From: Xanthostigma xanthostigma
Taxonomy: Eukaryota; Arthropoda; Insecta; Raphidioptera; Raphidiidae
Direction: 5' to 3'
Assembly (NCBI GenBank): GCA_963575645.1
Contig: OY754475.1
Location: forward strand, 8,246,001 to 8,310,000
Length of the DNA: 64,000 bases
Each line of letters begins with the position of its first letter. Within the stretch, counting starts at the first letter, position 1. Below the pieces are notes generated by a model. That model was not told the origin of the DNA. It saw nothing but the letters and a program-made list of their open reading frames with translations, and searched no databases. Both the position numbers and the translations under genes were made by a program. Of the stretch, positions 45,056 to 56,945 are shown one piece after another.

Positions 45056-45125
45056 GTGCCGATCGGAATTGAACCAGCGACGTTCTGCGCATGAAACAGA
45101 CGTTATAGCTATTCAGATATCGTAC
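45056..45125 (-). pseudogene. tRNA-Met-like relic, anticodon CAT
   Basis: Minus strand 70 nt: the anticodon arm TCTGT-TTCATGC-GCAGA pairs and presents CAT; the B box GGTTCAATTCC is intact. The A-box region is degenerate and the acceptor stem pairs only partly. It lies directly between a Helitron end and a Penelope-like copy. Confidence 0.55.
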
Positions 45126-45129
45126 TCTA

Positions 45130-45460
45130 TTATTTAAATAAATAAAAATTCTCGACTACTTTTTCAGACTTTGTTATATTAATATTTGATTGAAGTTTCA
45201 GTCTGGTTTTGGACCATCATCAGAATAATGCGCAAAAATAAATAATAAAAATTCTAAAGATAATAATAGTATAATGAAAATAAATAATTTTTCTATTTTT
45301 TATAATTTATATATTTATTATTAATTATTATTATTGTTTATAGAATTTTTTTTATTTGTTTTTAGTATTATTCCGAAGATGGTTGAAGTCCGGAGTGAAA
45401 CGTCAAATAAATATTGATAAAACAAAGTCTGAAAAATAAGTCGAGTATTTTTTTTTATTT
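45130..45460. mobile_element. Penelope-like fold-back, two opposed hammerhead-like cores
   Basis: A diverged subfamily: the left arm (AAATAAAAATTCTCGACTAC, TTTTTCAGACTTTG) is inverted relative to the right arm (CAAAGTCTGAAAAATAAGTC, GAGTATTT). The core on the minus strand at 45192-45223 has perfect CTGATGA and GAAAC-TTC; the + core at 45373-45404 has CCGAAGA and GAAAC-GTC. TTATTTAA lies on both sides. Confidence 0.65.
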
Positions 45461-46404
45461 AAGGAGTGATACCTATTAGTGTACATAATTTCAAAAAGGC
45501 ATCTTATATATTCTATAGTAAAAATAAATATATTCGCGAAAACGAAGTACGAGCTGAATCGACTGCGCAAGATAAATTAAAGCGGCAAAGAGAGAAGTTA
45601 ATTATGTAATACGTAAAGTGAGTAGGCGCGCGCGCGCTCGTGTGTGTAGGTTACCTAATCAGGCTGGCAATAAATCAAGAGGAAAAGTTACATACATAAA
45701 ACTAGTTACATTTGCATTGAATACAGGAGAGTGTTTATTCCGTTCAAAAAGTTAAGGGGATCTTCACTCACAGTCGCTGTTCTTCTATAAACGCTGCAGA
45801 CCAACCAAAATCTGAGCTACATACTTCACAATTTTAGTTTTAATATTTTTTAGCGCTTACATTATGTACTCGCTTTGTCTGTGAATCTGTATGTCACGCT
45901 TATTTGTGGATTGTGTACAGCTCAAACGCCTTAACCGATTTTAAAAAACTGTTTTTTTGTTCGAGATTCGTCTCCGGGTAACTTAGATCCAAACGTCGCC
46001 CGATTTTTGAATTTTGACCCCAGAGGGGAGCAATAAAGAAAAAACGAAGTTTTTCGCTTATAACACGCTCAATTTAAATCAGACCGGTTCGAAGCCTGTC
46101 TTAAACGAAAGAGGAGAAAATTTTACATAAATTTCGTACAACAGAATTTGCCCAAACGGTTTTTTTTATACAGATTTATATAGAAATAAATTCAATTTGA
46201 TATAACCGATGGCAAACATCTTTCGGTTATCTCTCTCTGTTGCACGGTGTAATATGGTAATTTAAAGATTGCGTATGTTGTGTCTTAAAATAAAATTTGT
46301 CGATAATTTTATTTTGTATCTAACCAGTATTTAATGTTAGAAAAGAGTATTCGGCCTGATAATGAAACCGACAGTCACGTCCACACTAATATAGCTTCGC
46401 TGAT

Positions 46405-46638
46405 AGAATTTTTGTATGTCAATAGGTTACGACAATTTATAGAAATAAATAAATTATTACATAACAACCAACACGGCTTTCGAGAACAGCATTCTAAAAG
46501 TCTATTTAATTGAACAGGCGTTTTACTGTGTCGATGAATTCTTTGGAAATCCCACTTAATATTTGACTTTGACACTATTTGTTATCTCTAGATGTAACAA
46601 ATAAAGAGAAATATTATTATTATTATTATTATTATTAT
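46405..46638 (+). mobile_element. LINE fragment: reverse transcriptase motif and (ATT)n tail
   Basis: A frame at 46405-46515 reads VNRLRQFIEINKLLHNNQHG then FREQHSKSLF and a stop. NNQHGFR is the conserved block of non-LTR reverse transcriptases (usually NQHGFRxxxST). It jumps directly to a 3' end with AACAAATAAAGAGAAAT and (ATT)10, so an internal deletion or chimaeric reverse transcription is likely. The minus-strand ORF 46375-46575 is a shadow. Confidence 0.7.
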
Positions 46639-49029
46639 TACATAGTCAGGACGCAGCTTTATGTTAAAACATCAAAAATAAATACGGTTAAAAATACGCA
46701 GTGTAAATGCCCCTTAAGAGTGTTTTACATATGTAAAACAGTTTTCGATTAGATACTGCAAATTATTAACCGCTGCAATATTAAACACAAATTGAATTTA
46801 AACATTAAACCGTAATTTAAGTTCTGAAGGTTGGTATCGACCAATTATATGCATACAGCGTGACTACGCTAAAACTTTCGACGCGTTTTTTTGTCTTTTG
46901 ATTTGAATATTGAAAACTTTGGGGAGTTGGGACACAACCATGAATTATTATAGGTGCCAACCCCGGCGCAGACAATTTTTTTTATTTTAAGTAGCACCCT
47001 GTACAGTTAGTTTAAACAGTCACACGAGCAGTAATCGAGATATAATGTATGGTATTTTTTTGAATATCCTCCTATAAAATAGTTGTTTTCCACTTTTTTT
47101 TTTTAAATTTAAGACAGTTGACAAACGTCACTTACAAAAGTATTTTTGCACGTACTCTCTATATAATAGCTGCTTTTCACTTTATTTTTAAAATTTCTGA
47201 CAGTTTACTTTCAAACAAACGTCAGTTCTACGTATTCCCTATAAAATAGCTGATTTCACTTCATTTTCAAAATTTTAGACAGTTCTCTATTAATCAAACG
47301 TCCAGTAGTATGTTATAAAAAAATGGCAGACAGGCAAACAGTGCTTTATTGTAAAATCAGTATTGCGCGACCAGTTTTGTTTTACTTTATAGCACTAGTG
47401 TGTAATGGCTTTATTTACATGCCTGTACATGTGATAATGCAAAAAATACTTATCTTTATTTTAAGTCGATAGTTATTGAGTTGAAGTTGAGAAGTGTTTA
47501 TTGGATTTTTTTTTAATATTCTCTTTTGAAAGAGTTGTTTGTGTGTTATTTAAATAAAATAATACAGGCACTAGGACATTCGGTTGTTCAGTAAATTTCA
47601 CACTTCGGAGTCCGCAAAATCTTCGGCCAAAGGTAACGGAAGCCGGAGCTTTGATCGGACTCCACTAACAATATTTCGCGACACATTATTTCGAAGTCTC
47701 TGCCCATAGAAAAATATCCGTTCGAGTCAATATTAGCTAGCCGGCAAACGGAGCAAAAGCTTTTAATAGAAAACCAGTCTATCCCGTTCAGGAACTTTAA
47801 GCTACATAAAGACTGAACGATTCTGAAAGACTTTTAGTTAGTATACAGATATCTGCACAATCTATCTGTAGACATCTGGTTCATCTTAACTCCTATTTGT
47901 AGGCATGCATGCACACATCGTCCCAACCCGCACCGCTACTCTCCGCGACCCTACCGATCGGTCCCGTTCCCGTTTCTTCCTACGTTGGCAAATAAAAAAC
48001 TACCTTGGTCCTCACGACTCGGTACGTATTTCCCTATTGCAGATACCGAACTCACCTATGTCAAAATTAGAGTTTGAAAAAATAAATACAGTAAACCAGT
48101 GGGAGTATATGCGAGTAATTCAAGAATGACAAGGCGCGACAGTTTTCCAGTAAACTGTTATTTCCAAAATATCCCAGAAACTATTTCCAGTTTTCAACAA
48201 TCTATATCTATAAAAATCAATGCCACTTTTCGTTGTAATTTTATAACTCAAGAACGGGCTCACCTATCCAAACCAAATGTTTAGGCTTTGTTCGAACTAT
48301 TTAGTAGATAGTTTATGTGAAGTTTGCACAAAATCGGTCGAGCGGTTCTTCATTTATCACAATTTTTGTAACAAATGAATTCAATAAATGGCGGATCATT
48401 TTGTTAATGGGGATTTTGCTGCCAAATTGAAACTTTTTTCGGATGGGGACTGTGCTGTCAAATTGAAACTTTTTTCAGTGTTGACAGTACAAGCATATTG
48501 TTATGTCATTCATGCGGTCATTTCATTTTGGACGTGCTTCGATTAAAGCAAATTGTCAGCGATAATTATTGCTTTGTGTTTATATTTTTAAACATATTGT
48601 TGAGTGCATTCATACAAACGGTGAGTCTTGAATTGTTCAAATGTACTATGTACTTATCTCAGTTTTTTAGCGAGCCGTCGATGTTTCATATCGTTTACAG
48701 GCTTTTTTTGATTTAAATTGTCAAACGCATTTACACAAACGGGTAGTTTTGAACTGTTGAAGTGAATTACTACATGTATGTATGTGTGTTTCTTTATTTG
48801 AAAAAACATATTGTGTGCATACGGGTGTTTTATTCTTTTGTAACAGATGGAAGCAGGTCGATTTAAAAATGAATTATTTAATGACATTTTTATATATATT
48901 GACGTATGCAGTCATATAGTTTTCCATACACACATATACGCACATATATATTTTAAAATAGCTAGCAATTAATAAAATATTTGTTTGTTTGAATAAATGA
49001 ATTTGATGTTCCAATTAATTTTTTTTATT

Positions 49030-49070
49030 ATTTCACTTTATACGTAGCGAAGCACGTACCGGGCCGCTAG
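49030..49070 (+). mobile_element. Helitron-type 3' end
   Basis: TTATACGTAGCGAAGCACGT then ACCGGGCCGCTAG before T. The hairpin ACGT-AGCGAAGC-ACGT plus CTAG-T fits the CTRR rule. The body upstream (about 48000-49030) has TTTTAT-rich sequence with no clear 5' terminus. Confidence 0.45.
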
Positions 49071-49579
49071 TAACAATATATAAGATAGTAATAATTTCAC
49101 GGCGTCGAACGTCACGGAATTTGCACATCTCTACTCCCATCCAAACGCGCCATTAGATCAAAATCCCATTTGATTCGACTACACTTTAGATACAGTACAG
49201 TTGTAGAACGACACTAGGTAGATATCTACGAGACATTAGACCGATTTATATCGTGCATCTCTGTCACTCTGCAGCGGTATACGCATACATAACCTATCAT
49301 TGGCCGTCTGTCCGTCTCGCTCCAACATCGCATGTATGTACATTAATTCTCCTTGTCAGGCTAAGCACGTACACATTTCACTGTACAATTCCAATGCGTC
49401 TATATAAAAGGTCTATTTTAGATTTTTGTGGCAATGAAGAAAACACACAAATGCCTTCTTCCCGTCAATTTTTATTATTGTGACGTCATCGAAGTTTAAG
49501 CTTTTTGCGTTTTGCATAATACAGACGTTTTCAAAAAGCATTTTGCGAAATTTTACTTGATTTTATACTCGTTTCATTT

Positions 49580-50112
49580 TTAGGGTTCCGTACCTCAAAA
49601 GGAAAAAAGGAATCACTTTTTTGTCCGTCTGTCTGCCTGTCTGTCAAGACTCTTGGGAATCAAAACCTATAGGGTACTTTCCGTTGACCTAGAATCATGA
49701 AATTTGGAAAGAAGCAATGTCTTATATCTCAAGTAAAGGGGAAAATCCGAAAACCGTTTTGTAGTTACATCACAAAAGAAATGTTTCTAAACCGCAACAA
49801 CATGCTACGATTGTCCATAGAAACAAGCGTCCGCTACCGGTGCGTTTATACAGCACAATATGAGAACTCTCGCATACAACACGGTACGACAACTAGTCTA
49901 TCAGATATAGCCACGAGGTACAGTATAGTTCATTATAGTCCATCTGAACTCATTGCAATTACACCCTTAGTTCGCAAACTACAGTTTTTCAACGGCTAAG
50001 CGGGAAAAATCTTCGAGATTCGATTCCCGTGATGGACGAACTATTTACATACCTACAAGTTTGTACGGAACCGTCGGTGCGCGAGTCCCACTCGCACTTG
50101 GCCGGGTTTTTA
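49580..50112 (+). mobile_element. Lepidopteran-type dispersed repeat L, full copy
   Basis: Starts TTAGGGTTCCGTACCTCAAA with GTCCGTCTGTCTGCCTGTCT soon after, and ends TTGTACGGAACC, GCGCGAGTCCCACTCGCACT, TGGCCGGGTTTTT. I know closely similar ~500-bp elements as very abundant in moth and butterfly genomes; their mechanism is not settled in my memory. ORF 49697-49999 lies within and is not a gene. Confidence 0.65.
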
Positions 50113-50969
50113 AAGTAAAATTTCTTTTGGGCGAAAGTAAGTTTCCGCTATCGACTGACAGATCGTAGAAACCATCTTGAATGAAATAGCTACAGACGCA
50201 AACCAATTTAGGGACCGGTTTCCGCTTTTGACGGATAGATGGCGACATCAAAACGCACCTGTAGGAAACATAGCTACGGACACAAACCAATAAGCATATA
50301 GCCAACGTAATTTAATTTAACGACTGATTTAATTTCTACAACCGGTTTTTATAGTACCCGTTCGTTACGTTTTCAATCTCATGAATCAATTTTACCCTAC
50401 CGTGCCAAAAGAAGTTTTACTTAAAAAAAAACACGCAAGAAAAGGAAATTCCAGATACTTAGTTACATTCAATTTTCTATATCACTATTGATTTCATGAA
50501 CTCACAAATCATTTCAATAGCAGTTTGTTCTGAACTTGTTTTTTTCCCCGTACAGTTAATTAGACAAGTTCGACATTATGAAACGATTACAGCACACCGC
50601 GGGACCGCAACCCCCAAACCTTACCCGTGTTCCAATCTCTCTATACCCGCCGAGTACGAAATGAATTACGAGCGGCGTATGATTGGTAGCACTGAATCTC
50701 ACCTGGTGCGCCGCCGTCACGTTCTCTACTTTATCGGCCGGTCTGTTTATATTTTTGACATGTTTGACTGACGTCAGATTAATATTTCAAATGTGTCAAC
50801 CTATCGTAATCTACGCTCTGTATAGTTATTCGCAAAAACAAAAAATATGATTATTAATTTTAAATCAACTGTAAACCGAAAACGCCAGCCAATTGGGCGA
50901 CGGGACCATTCCAAATAATATGAAGATTGACTCTATTCAATAAATAGAGTAACTGTGATCCGTTGAAGT

Positions 50970-51284
50970 TAATGATGAGTATTTGGAAGGAATTCCGTGG
51001 CATAAGGATCGAAAATGAAGCAATACTGAGATTTTTTTAAACTTGCATTTAATACTAACGTTTCGATACGTTTTGTATCATCTTTAGAGTGTTGTGTAAT
51101 TATATTTTCTTTTTTAAACTTGCATTTAATACTAACGTAACAAGAAAATATAATTACAGAACACTCTGAAGATGATACAAAACGTATCGAAACGTTAGTA
51201 TTAAATGCAAGTTTAAAAAAATCTCAGTATTGCTTCATTTTCGATCCTTATGCCACGGAATTCCTTCCAAATACTCATCATTCC
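50970..51284. mobile_element. 315-bp palindrome with hammerhead-like motif
   Basis: Arms of ~140 bp with very few mismatches (GATGAGTATTTGGAAGGAAT and its complement at the tips). AAACTTGCATTTAATACTAA is present three times: in both arms and once more in the centre. The right arm holds the motif at 51166-51196 (CTGAAGA, GATAC/GTATC hairpin, GAAAC, GTT); the left arm has the diverged inverse (CTAAAGA). Likely an inverted pair of Penelope-like termini. Confidence 0.65.
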
Positions 51285-51729
51285 AAATAATATTGACATT
51301 TTGATATACGAGTAGTATAGGTATATTAAAAAAAATACAGTTTCTGATATCGCGTGCGGTGACGGCGGGTAACGTCTAGTATTAAATATTATGACATTTG
51401 CTATCCGTTTCCATGTAAGCTACATAATATGTAACAATTAACCAGAGCATGCTTAACTAATTTCTTTCTAACAGATCTACAGAACAAAAGAACAGCTGAT
51501 TTTTTTTATTTTCAAAATATTTTCGAAACTATAAGGTTTCGAAAAAAAATTTGTTCTACAAAACTTTCTTAGAAAAATAAATAGAACAATAAACCGTTAT
51601 GAAAAGTATGCCATTAATATATACAAATCAACGTTATAGCATATATCATTTTTGCCTATGCGCTGATTCTCCCCAAAAACTCATATTTGCATATCAAACA
51701 TCCTCCGAAAATTTGGTTTCAATCCGTTT

Positions 51730-52096
51730 CAATCCCGGCGGGGGCAGATGTGACTAGGACTTTTTCCTACTGCCTCTCGCCGGAAAACGGTAATTCCTGT
51801 AGCGGTCATCTTGTTGAGATTTTCCATGGTTTCCCTCAATAATTCCAAATAAATATCGAGACGGTTCCTTATTCAAGGCCTTGGCCGATTACCTGTCAAA
51901 CTCCTATGCTCAAAATTTGCCTACCTTTCCTAATTTCCTAAAAAATCCTTCCTTCGCCCATTGCTATCAATTAAGTTGAAAATTAAAAATTGTAGAAAAT
52001 AACGGAAAGTGTGGTAGAAAAAAAATAGTAATGGTGCGAATGGCGTCTGTTTTGACATAAAGTCGAGAAACGGACGTTAAATGCATTATTATTATT
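51730..52096 (+). mobile_element. SINE copy, lacking tRNA head
   Basis: Body GGCGGGGGCAGATGTGACTA, TTTCCATGGTTTCCCTCAAT, GAGACGGTTCCTTATTCAAG and the end GACGTTAAATGCATTATTA with (ATT)n. Same as 28669-29095 on the opposite strand but 5' truncated in the B box. Confidence 0.7.
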
Positions 52097-52230
52097 AATT
52101 ATATACTATATTGTATTGTTTTTGACCTTCGTTTCCTTTGTGACTACGCGAAGAGATTATATTTTGCTCAAAGGTGTCAAAAATTTTGAAAATGAAATGA
52201 ATAGCAGCTATTTTATAGGCTACACCACGA

Positions 52231-52641
52231 TTGATCACCCCACTCTCTGTGAGGATCATAATTGTAATACGCTTAGAGATTATCAAAACGCCCGAGGGAT
52301 GTCGAATTCTCAAATATTTGCTAGGGAAAGAGGCGTTTTCATTTCAGTTAAATAAATTCCACAGGAAAAATAATCACCGACGAAAAAAGGTTCAATATTT
52401 TAACAAGAAGTTTTTTATCGAACTACATCAGTTTACACTTCCTAAAAAGCTTAACCAATATTTTCACGAAAAAATATTATCACAGTACAAGTTAAGTCGC
52501 CCCGGTTGGAAATCTTCGTTAGCTAGAGATGAAAACGTTCGAGCGAAAATGGGGAAAAGAAAACAACGAAGAGCGACTACTGCGAAAGGGTTGTACTCTG
52601 GCTATGTTGAACAGCGGCTCCGTTGGCCACTTGCCAACTGA
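52231..52641 (+). other. 136-codon open frame, unrecognised
   Basis: Longest non-repetitive open frame outside the exons. The C-terminal half is strongly basic (HRKNNHRRKK, MGKRKQRRATTAKG) and the rest has no motif I recognise. No splice context, polyadenylation signal or promoter was identified, and it lies between a SINE copy and a MITE. It could be chance, an old transposon fragment or, least likely, an exon. Confidence 0.2.
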
Positions 52642-52784
52642 TACCCAGTGTCGGGTTTAAGTTTTTTTTTTTCTAAATAGCGACACAAAAAGTCGGCCAG
52701 GAACGAAATACAAGCAAATTTTCAATTCGGGACAACAATCTCTGTAATACGCTCATTGAAACTGCTTCATAACGTAGCTATACA

Positions 52785-53090
52785 CGCCACGGATCTAAAA
52801 GGTTCGGAAGTCACTTGCGAATGCGGACTTGCGCTCCTACAGTCTGTTGAAAAACTATACAAACTCGCAACTCAGCAAAACTGAAATAGCGATAACAACT
52901 TGACAATAGCGTACTCAACTGTACTTTAAAGCAGGAAAGCGACAAGTGACAAAGGCAACGAGCGATCACGGCCAATCACCGACTAGCGCACGTTCCTTGC
53001 AGAGGAGGTGGTGAGCGATATCAACGGCTCTAAAATGTGCCTTTGCGACGCTGTTTGTGACTAACTTCCGAACCTTTTAGATACGTGGCG
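52785..53090. mobile_element. 306-bp inverted-repeat MITE
   Basis: CGCCACGGATCTAAAAGGTT, CGGAAGTCAC at the left; ACTAACTTCCGAACCTTTTA, GATACGTGGCG at the right, ~28-bp imperfect inverted repeats. No clear target duplication. Confidence 0.6.
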
Positions 53091-53277
53091 CGTACAATAC
53101 TTGATTACTGGATCGAAAGGACACGGCATGCTCAGATCAAATGTAAAATGATTTCATCCCTCGGGATGGACGATATGTTTGTGTAATGTCAAAGCAGACG
53201 AAGGACATAGTGTTTGTTAGAACAGACTATGGAGGGTAGAGGTAAGAAGAACCATCTTATGTGGGGTAAAACCATAT

Positions 53278-53594
53278 ATTTAAATAACTTCTATATTGCT
53301 AGCGGCCGTAAGAGGATGCGTGGCCCATGAAGTGAGCCAGCAAATGACTGTTTCCTATCTCTTTCTTTTTACTCGACCCGTTGTGCGCAAGTGTCGCGTC
53401 TGTAGTGGGGCAATTAGTAAGTGGAATAGAGCAAGCCACCTCCCTTACACAGCTTAGTTCCATGTGCAAACTGACTCCATTCACGGATATGCGCATGAGA
53501 CTCAGAGGATAATAAGTGAGACAGACGTATGTCTGCACCGTAGTGTTTAAGTCTTTCTCCCGATCTTTGCTATCAATATAGAGGGTATTTAAAT
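53278..53594. mobile_element. 317-bp inverted-repeat element, copy 2
   Basis: Same orientation and length as 4080-4396, with small differences (for example GCTAGCGGCCG for GCTACTAGCCG). It lies inside a further weak inverted pair: GACTATGGAGGGTAG (53226) and CTACCCTCCATAG (53888). Confidence 0.65.
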
Positions 53595-54089
53595 ATATGA
53601 GTAAAACTGAAAAAGTGGCCAGAATGGCGCTAGTGTGAAAAAGTGTTCAATGTAAACCAATGTTAAAGTGTGCTAAAAAGAAATATTTAATATTTTTGGC
53701 GACAAGAGTGGTTATTATATTCACATTTAATAAAAGCTCAATCGCTTACGTAGACAAACATTATTTGGTAAATATAACGTATAGAATCATCAGAGGGAAA
53801 TCGTTACTCTTCCTACGGTGGCGCCATCTTAATTTCACTCTTTTTGACGGACACTTTTCATACACATAGAGTTTGTTCTCCTTGTCCACTACCCTCCATA
53901 GAACAAACGAAAGCCGAACATACGACAATGGTCATTGAAAATTAATTATTGTAAGTTAGAATAAAATCTTACAAACTGAACGAAAGTGGTGCCATCCTAC
54001 GCGGTGTTTGTAAACTATATCGTAATAGCTTTGTATTGTTATTGTTGATATAACTTTACGAAAAGTATTGAAATCCGATCAAAAACATG

Positions 54090-54269
54090 AATGTGAAACA
54101 GAGCCAAGTTCGATACAAACAATAAGTGGTTTTGTCGAAAAAAAAGAAGGTGCCAAGTTTTCACTTGGCAAGTTTGTCTATATATAGGAGTCATTTATAA
54201 AACCTTGGCACCTCCTTTTTTTTCGACAAAGTCCAAGCGATTTTCGAACTTGGCCTTTTTTTCACATTT
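54090..54269. repeat. 180-bp fold-back
   Basis: Inner arms TTGTCGAAAAAAAAGAAGG, TGCCAAG and CTTGGCACCTCC, TTTTTTTTCGACAA (54132-54229). Looser outer symmetry: GAGCCAAGTTCGATA and TTTTCGAACTTGGCC. Confidence 0.65.
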
Positions 54270-56051
54270 AATATTTTTGGTGCGATTAAACAATCGAAAC
54301 AAGTTAGTGTTGACCTTTCGGTTCCATGCAGATTCATAAAACAAGCTAGATGTTAAAGGGCCGGCCAACACCCATTTAACAAAACCCAGCACTGTGTAAA
54401 TTCGCAAATACATTATATACATATATTAAACAGCAGTGAAGTCCCACAAGTCTCACTGTAGGGACCCACGTCCTAGCTATATACAGCATACATGCATACA
54501 GAATTCTGTGTTTCCTCTTTAACAATAGTGCGTATATATGTGGAACTATTTATTTCTCTTTCTTTCCAACTACAATTACAGTTTCACCTATCTCTTTTTA
54601 ACGACATCTGACAAGGATGACCAATCATTTGTAACAAAAGAACGTATTGTCGAAATTTAAAAGAATGTGTCTAAAGATACGTTCGCAATAAAATTTATAT
54701 TGCAGCGTTTTGTTTCTTCAGTTTGTTTTGATTGTGTTTCTTTTTTAGAAGCCATTAAAATTTTCCCTAATAATGTGGTCGGTATAAAAAAACGCTGAGA
54801 AATATAGGGCAGAAGTTAAAATTAATTTCAACAAAAAAAAAAGTCTGGACAGAGTGACAAAACCCTGCCGATAAGATAATGTATTTGCTAATACACGCTT
54901 TAATATGCTAACTTAAATTTTTAGACCTTAATATACGTTTTTTTCTTAGTTGCAATATTATTGTCACTCCAAATCTTTGAATAACGTCTGAATAGAACTC
55001 CTCAAATAAATAAAATTGTCAATCCATATCCGCAAATTTTTACGAAGGCACTAGCTTCGTAAAAATTTGTAAGTCCGATCCTGTAGAGGCTTAAAATTTT
55101 AGTAGTAGTAATAGGTTAAATTTAAATTTTGAAACGATTCTGAGAATTTTCTCGATATTTTTGAATCAAAAGAAATTTTACAACGCCTAAAAACTACCCT
55201 TAAAATTGGGGCCATTTTAAATACGCTTCGTGCGGGGATAAATTCCAACATGTTGAGCAAATTTAGTCCTTTAACTCCTTCGATTTATGGTCTCAAACTG
55301 ACAATTTGACGCTTTTAAGTGCAGAGACATATTTAAAAAAAAATACCCTGTTCTCTAAGAAGAGCATTATGAGTAGGGTTGCCATCCGTCCGGATTTCCC
55401 AGGATTCGTCCTCTTTTTAAGGGCGTCCGGGCGGGATTTTGTTCACAGTCCGGGTTTTAATTTGACTAGATAAATCTTTTCTTATTAAGAGAAAATTCTG
55501 TTTCTTTAATTGAAAAAGATCTAATTTTAGCTTATTGGAATAAAGAAAGTAGAGTTATTGTTTGGTTTTTCTAATTTTTATACGGCTTTTTAATTTAATT
55601 ACCGAAGAGAATAGAGATATAATTAAATGAAAGCTTGTAAAATTCCATATATTACTTTAATTTTGTACGCTAAGTTGCACCAAATATGGTACTATACTAT
55701 TATACTATTTCTGTATTATTATTTTATTTCATCAGTAAAATAACAATTTTTCTTGGCAATTAATATGTCCGGGTTTTGAGCTCAAAAAACCGTGTTTTTT
55801 TTTGAGCTTATTGCACATACCGCTAAACTAGCGGTATGTGCTTTATTATCGCGTTGTGCATCAGAGCTGACTTTCGTTCAGATAAGAAGTTATATCTAAG
55901 TTAATTTCACACGAAATCCATTCAAAATGAAACTTTTTGAAAAGAGGAGATTCTGATCTATAAAACAGAACCATTTTTAAATCAATTCGAGTTCATAAAT
56001 ACTATTAAAATTGTAATTGAAAATCACAAACAGCAGTTGTCGGTTGGTCTG

Positions 56052-56106
56052 TACGTATGTACGTACGTACGTACGTACGTACGTACGTACGTATGTACGT
56101 ACGTCA
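56052..56106. repeat. ACGT microsatellite
   Basis: About a dozen GTAC/ACGT repeats with two GTAT interruptions. The repeat is self-complementary. In copy 1 (6138-6168) the same position has only a few units (GTACGTATGTACATATGAAC), so the tract expanded here. ORF 56017-56220 (YVRTYVRT) is an artefact. Confidence 0.85.
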
Positions 56107-56369
56107 CGACTCTACAGATCGCAATTTTGGTCGGATCCCCTTGGGTTATATTTTATTCACTTTGTTTACTATCAGACCAGAACCCTATTTAAATTCACTA
56201 AAATGTGTTCAGTAGTTTAATTTTTATAAACAGTTTTTTTTTTTATTATTTTTGACAGCTAATTAAAATAAAAAAACAAAAAACATAATAAATATACTCA
56301 ATTAATGTAGTATGATACGTAAAATAACTGCTACACTTCTATACCATAATAACAAAGGCGTTGTACGGC

Positions 56370-56439
56370 ATCGGTGTGGCCGAACGGTTAAAGCGTAAGT
56401 CCTGTAATCCCAAGGTGCCGGGTTCGATTCCCGCTGACA
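56370..56439 (+). pseudogene. tRNA-like sequence, Ser/Leu-type A box
   Basis: TGTGGCCGAACGGTTAAAGC (A box) and CCGGGTTCGATTCCCGC (T arm with B box) are intact; the acceptor pairs over 6 of 7 positions (ATCGGTG/CGCTGAC). There is no long variable arm, and the anticodon stem does not pair, so it is not a functional tRNA. Followed by T-rich sequence that could stop Pol III. Confidence 0.6.
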
Positions 56440-56945
56440 TAAGAATTTTTTTTTTTTATATTCCATTTTATTCCACTTAATTCCACTTAATATTTATATA
56501 TTATATATAATATATTTCTCATATATTTTTTTTATTATTATTTTTTTTTTTTCATTTTATTTTTTTCATTTTAATTTTTTAATTGTTTTTTTTAATCTAT
56601 TGCACATACCGCTAGTGTAGCGGTGGGATATTCTTGAAAAATAGTGTTTTGGGATATTGTGTCTATAAAATGCGTTCTTCGATAAACTAGAAAGTCAATA
56701 AACTAGGACAAGAAACTCAAAAAATCGGGATTTTTGAGAGCAAAACCCGTGCATAATTGCTAAAAAAAATTTCTTATTTTACTAATGTTTCTCGTATATT
56801 TTTATTTTTTTTTATTTGTTTTAATCTATTTTCTCAATTTTTTTCATTATAATATAATGTACAGTGGAAAACTTGCGGGATGTGCACTTTTGGTTTTGCC
56901 AACTATTTCTAGTTTATTGACATTACAAATGGCAACCCTAAATTT

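Larger units (their letters stand above)
55813..56910 (+). mobile_element. Hairpin-headed repeat, copy 3 with tRNA-like insert
   Basis: Head hairpin GCACATACCGCTAAACTAGC/GGTATGTGC and tail GTACAGTGGAAAACTTGCGG ... TTTTGCCAACTATTTCTAG as in 5900-6568. A second head-like sequence at 56602 (GCACATACCGCTAGTGTAGC) suggests a nested or tandem partial copy. Includes an ACGT tract and a tRNA-like sequence absent from copy 1. Confidence 0.6.

Noticed and set aside
47905..48129. Possible exon (74 codons, MHAHIVPTRTATLRD...)
   Set aside because: No recognisable domain and no convincing splice pair; composition only slightly GC-richer.
50496..50771. Possible exon or first exon (91 codons, GC-richer)
   Set aside because: No homology recognised, no acceptor/donor pair that preserves frame; left as unannotated intron.
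56017..56220. Repeat protein (YVRT)n
   Set aside because: Translation of the ACGT microsatellite.
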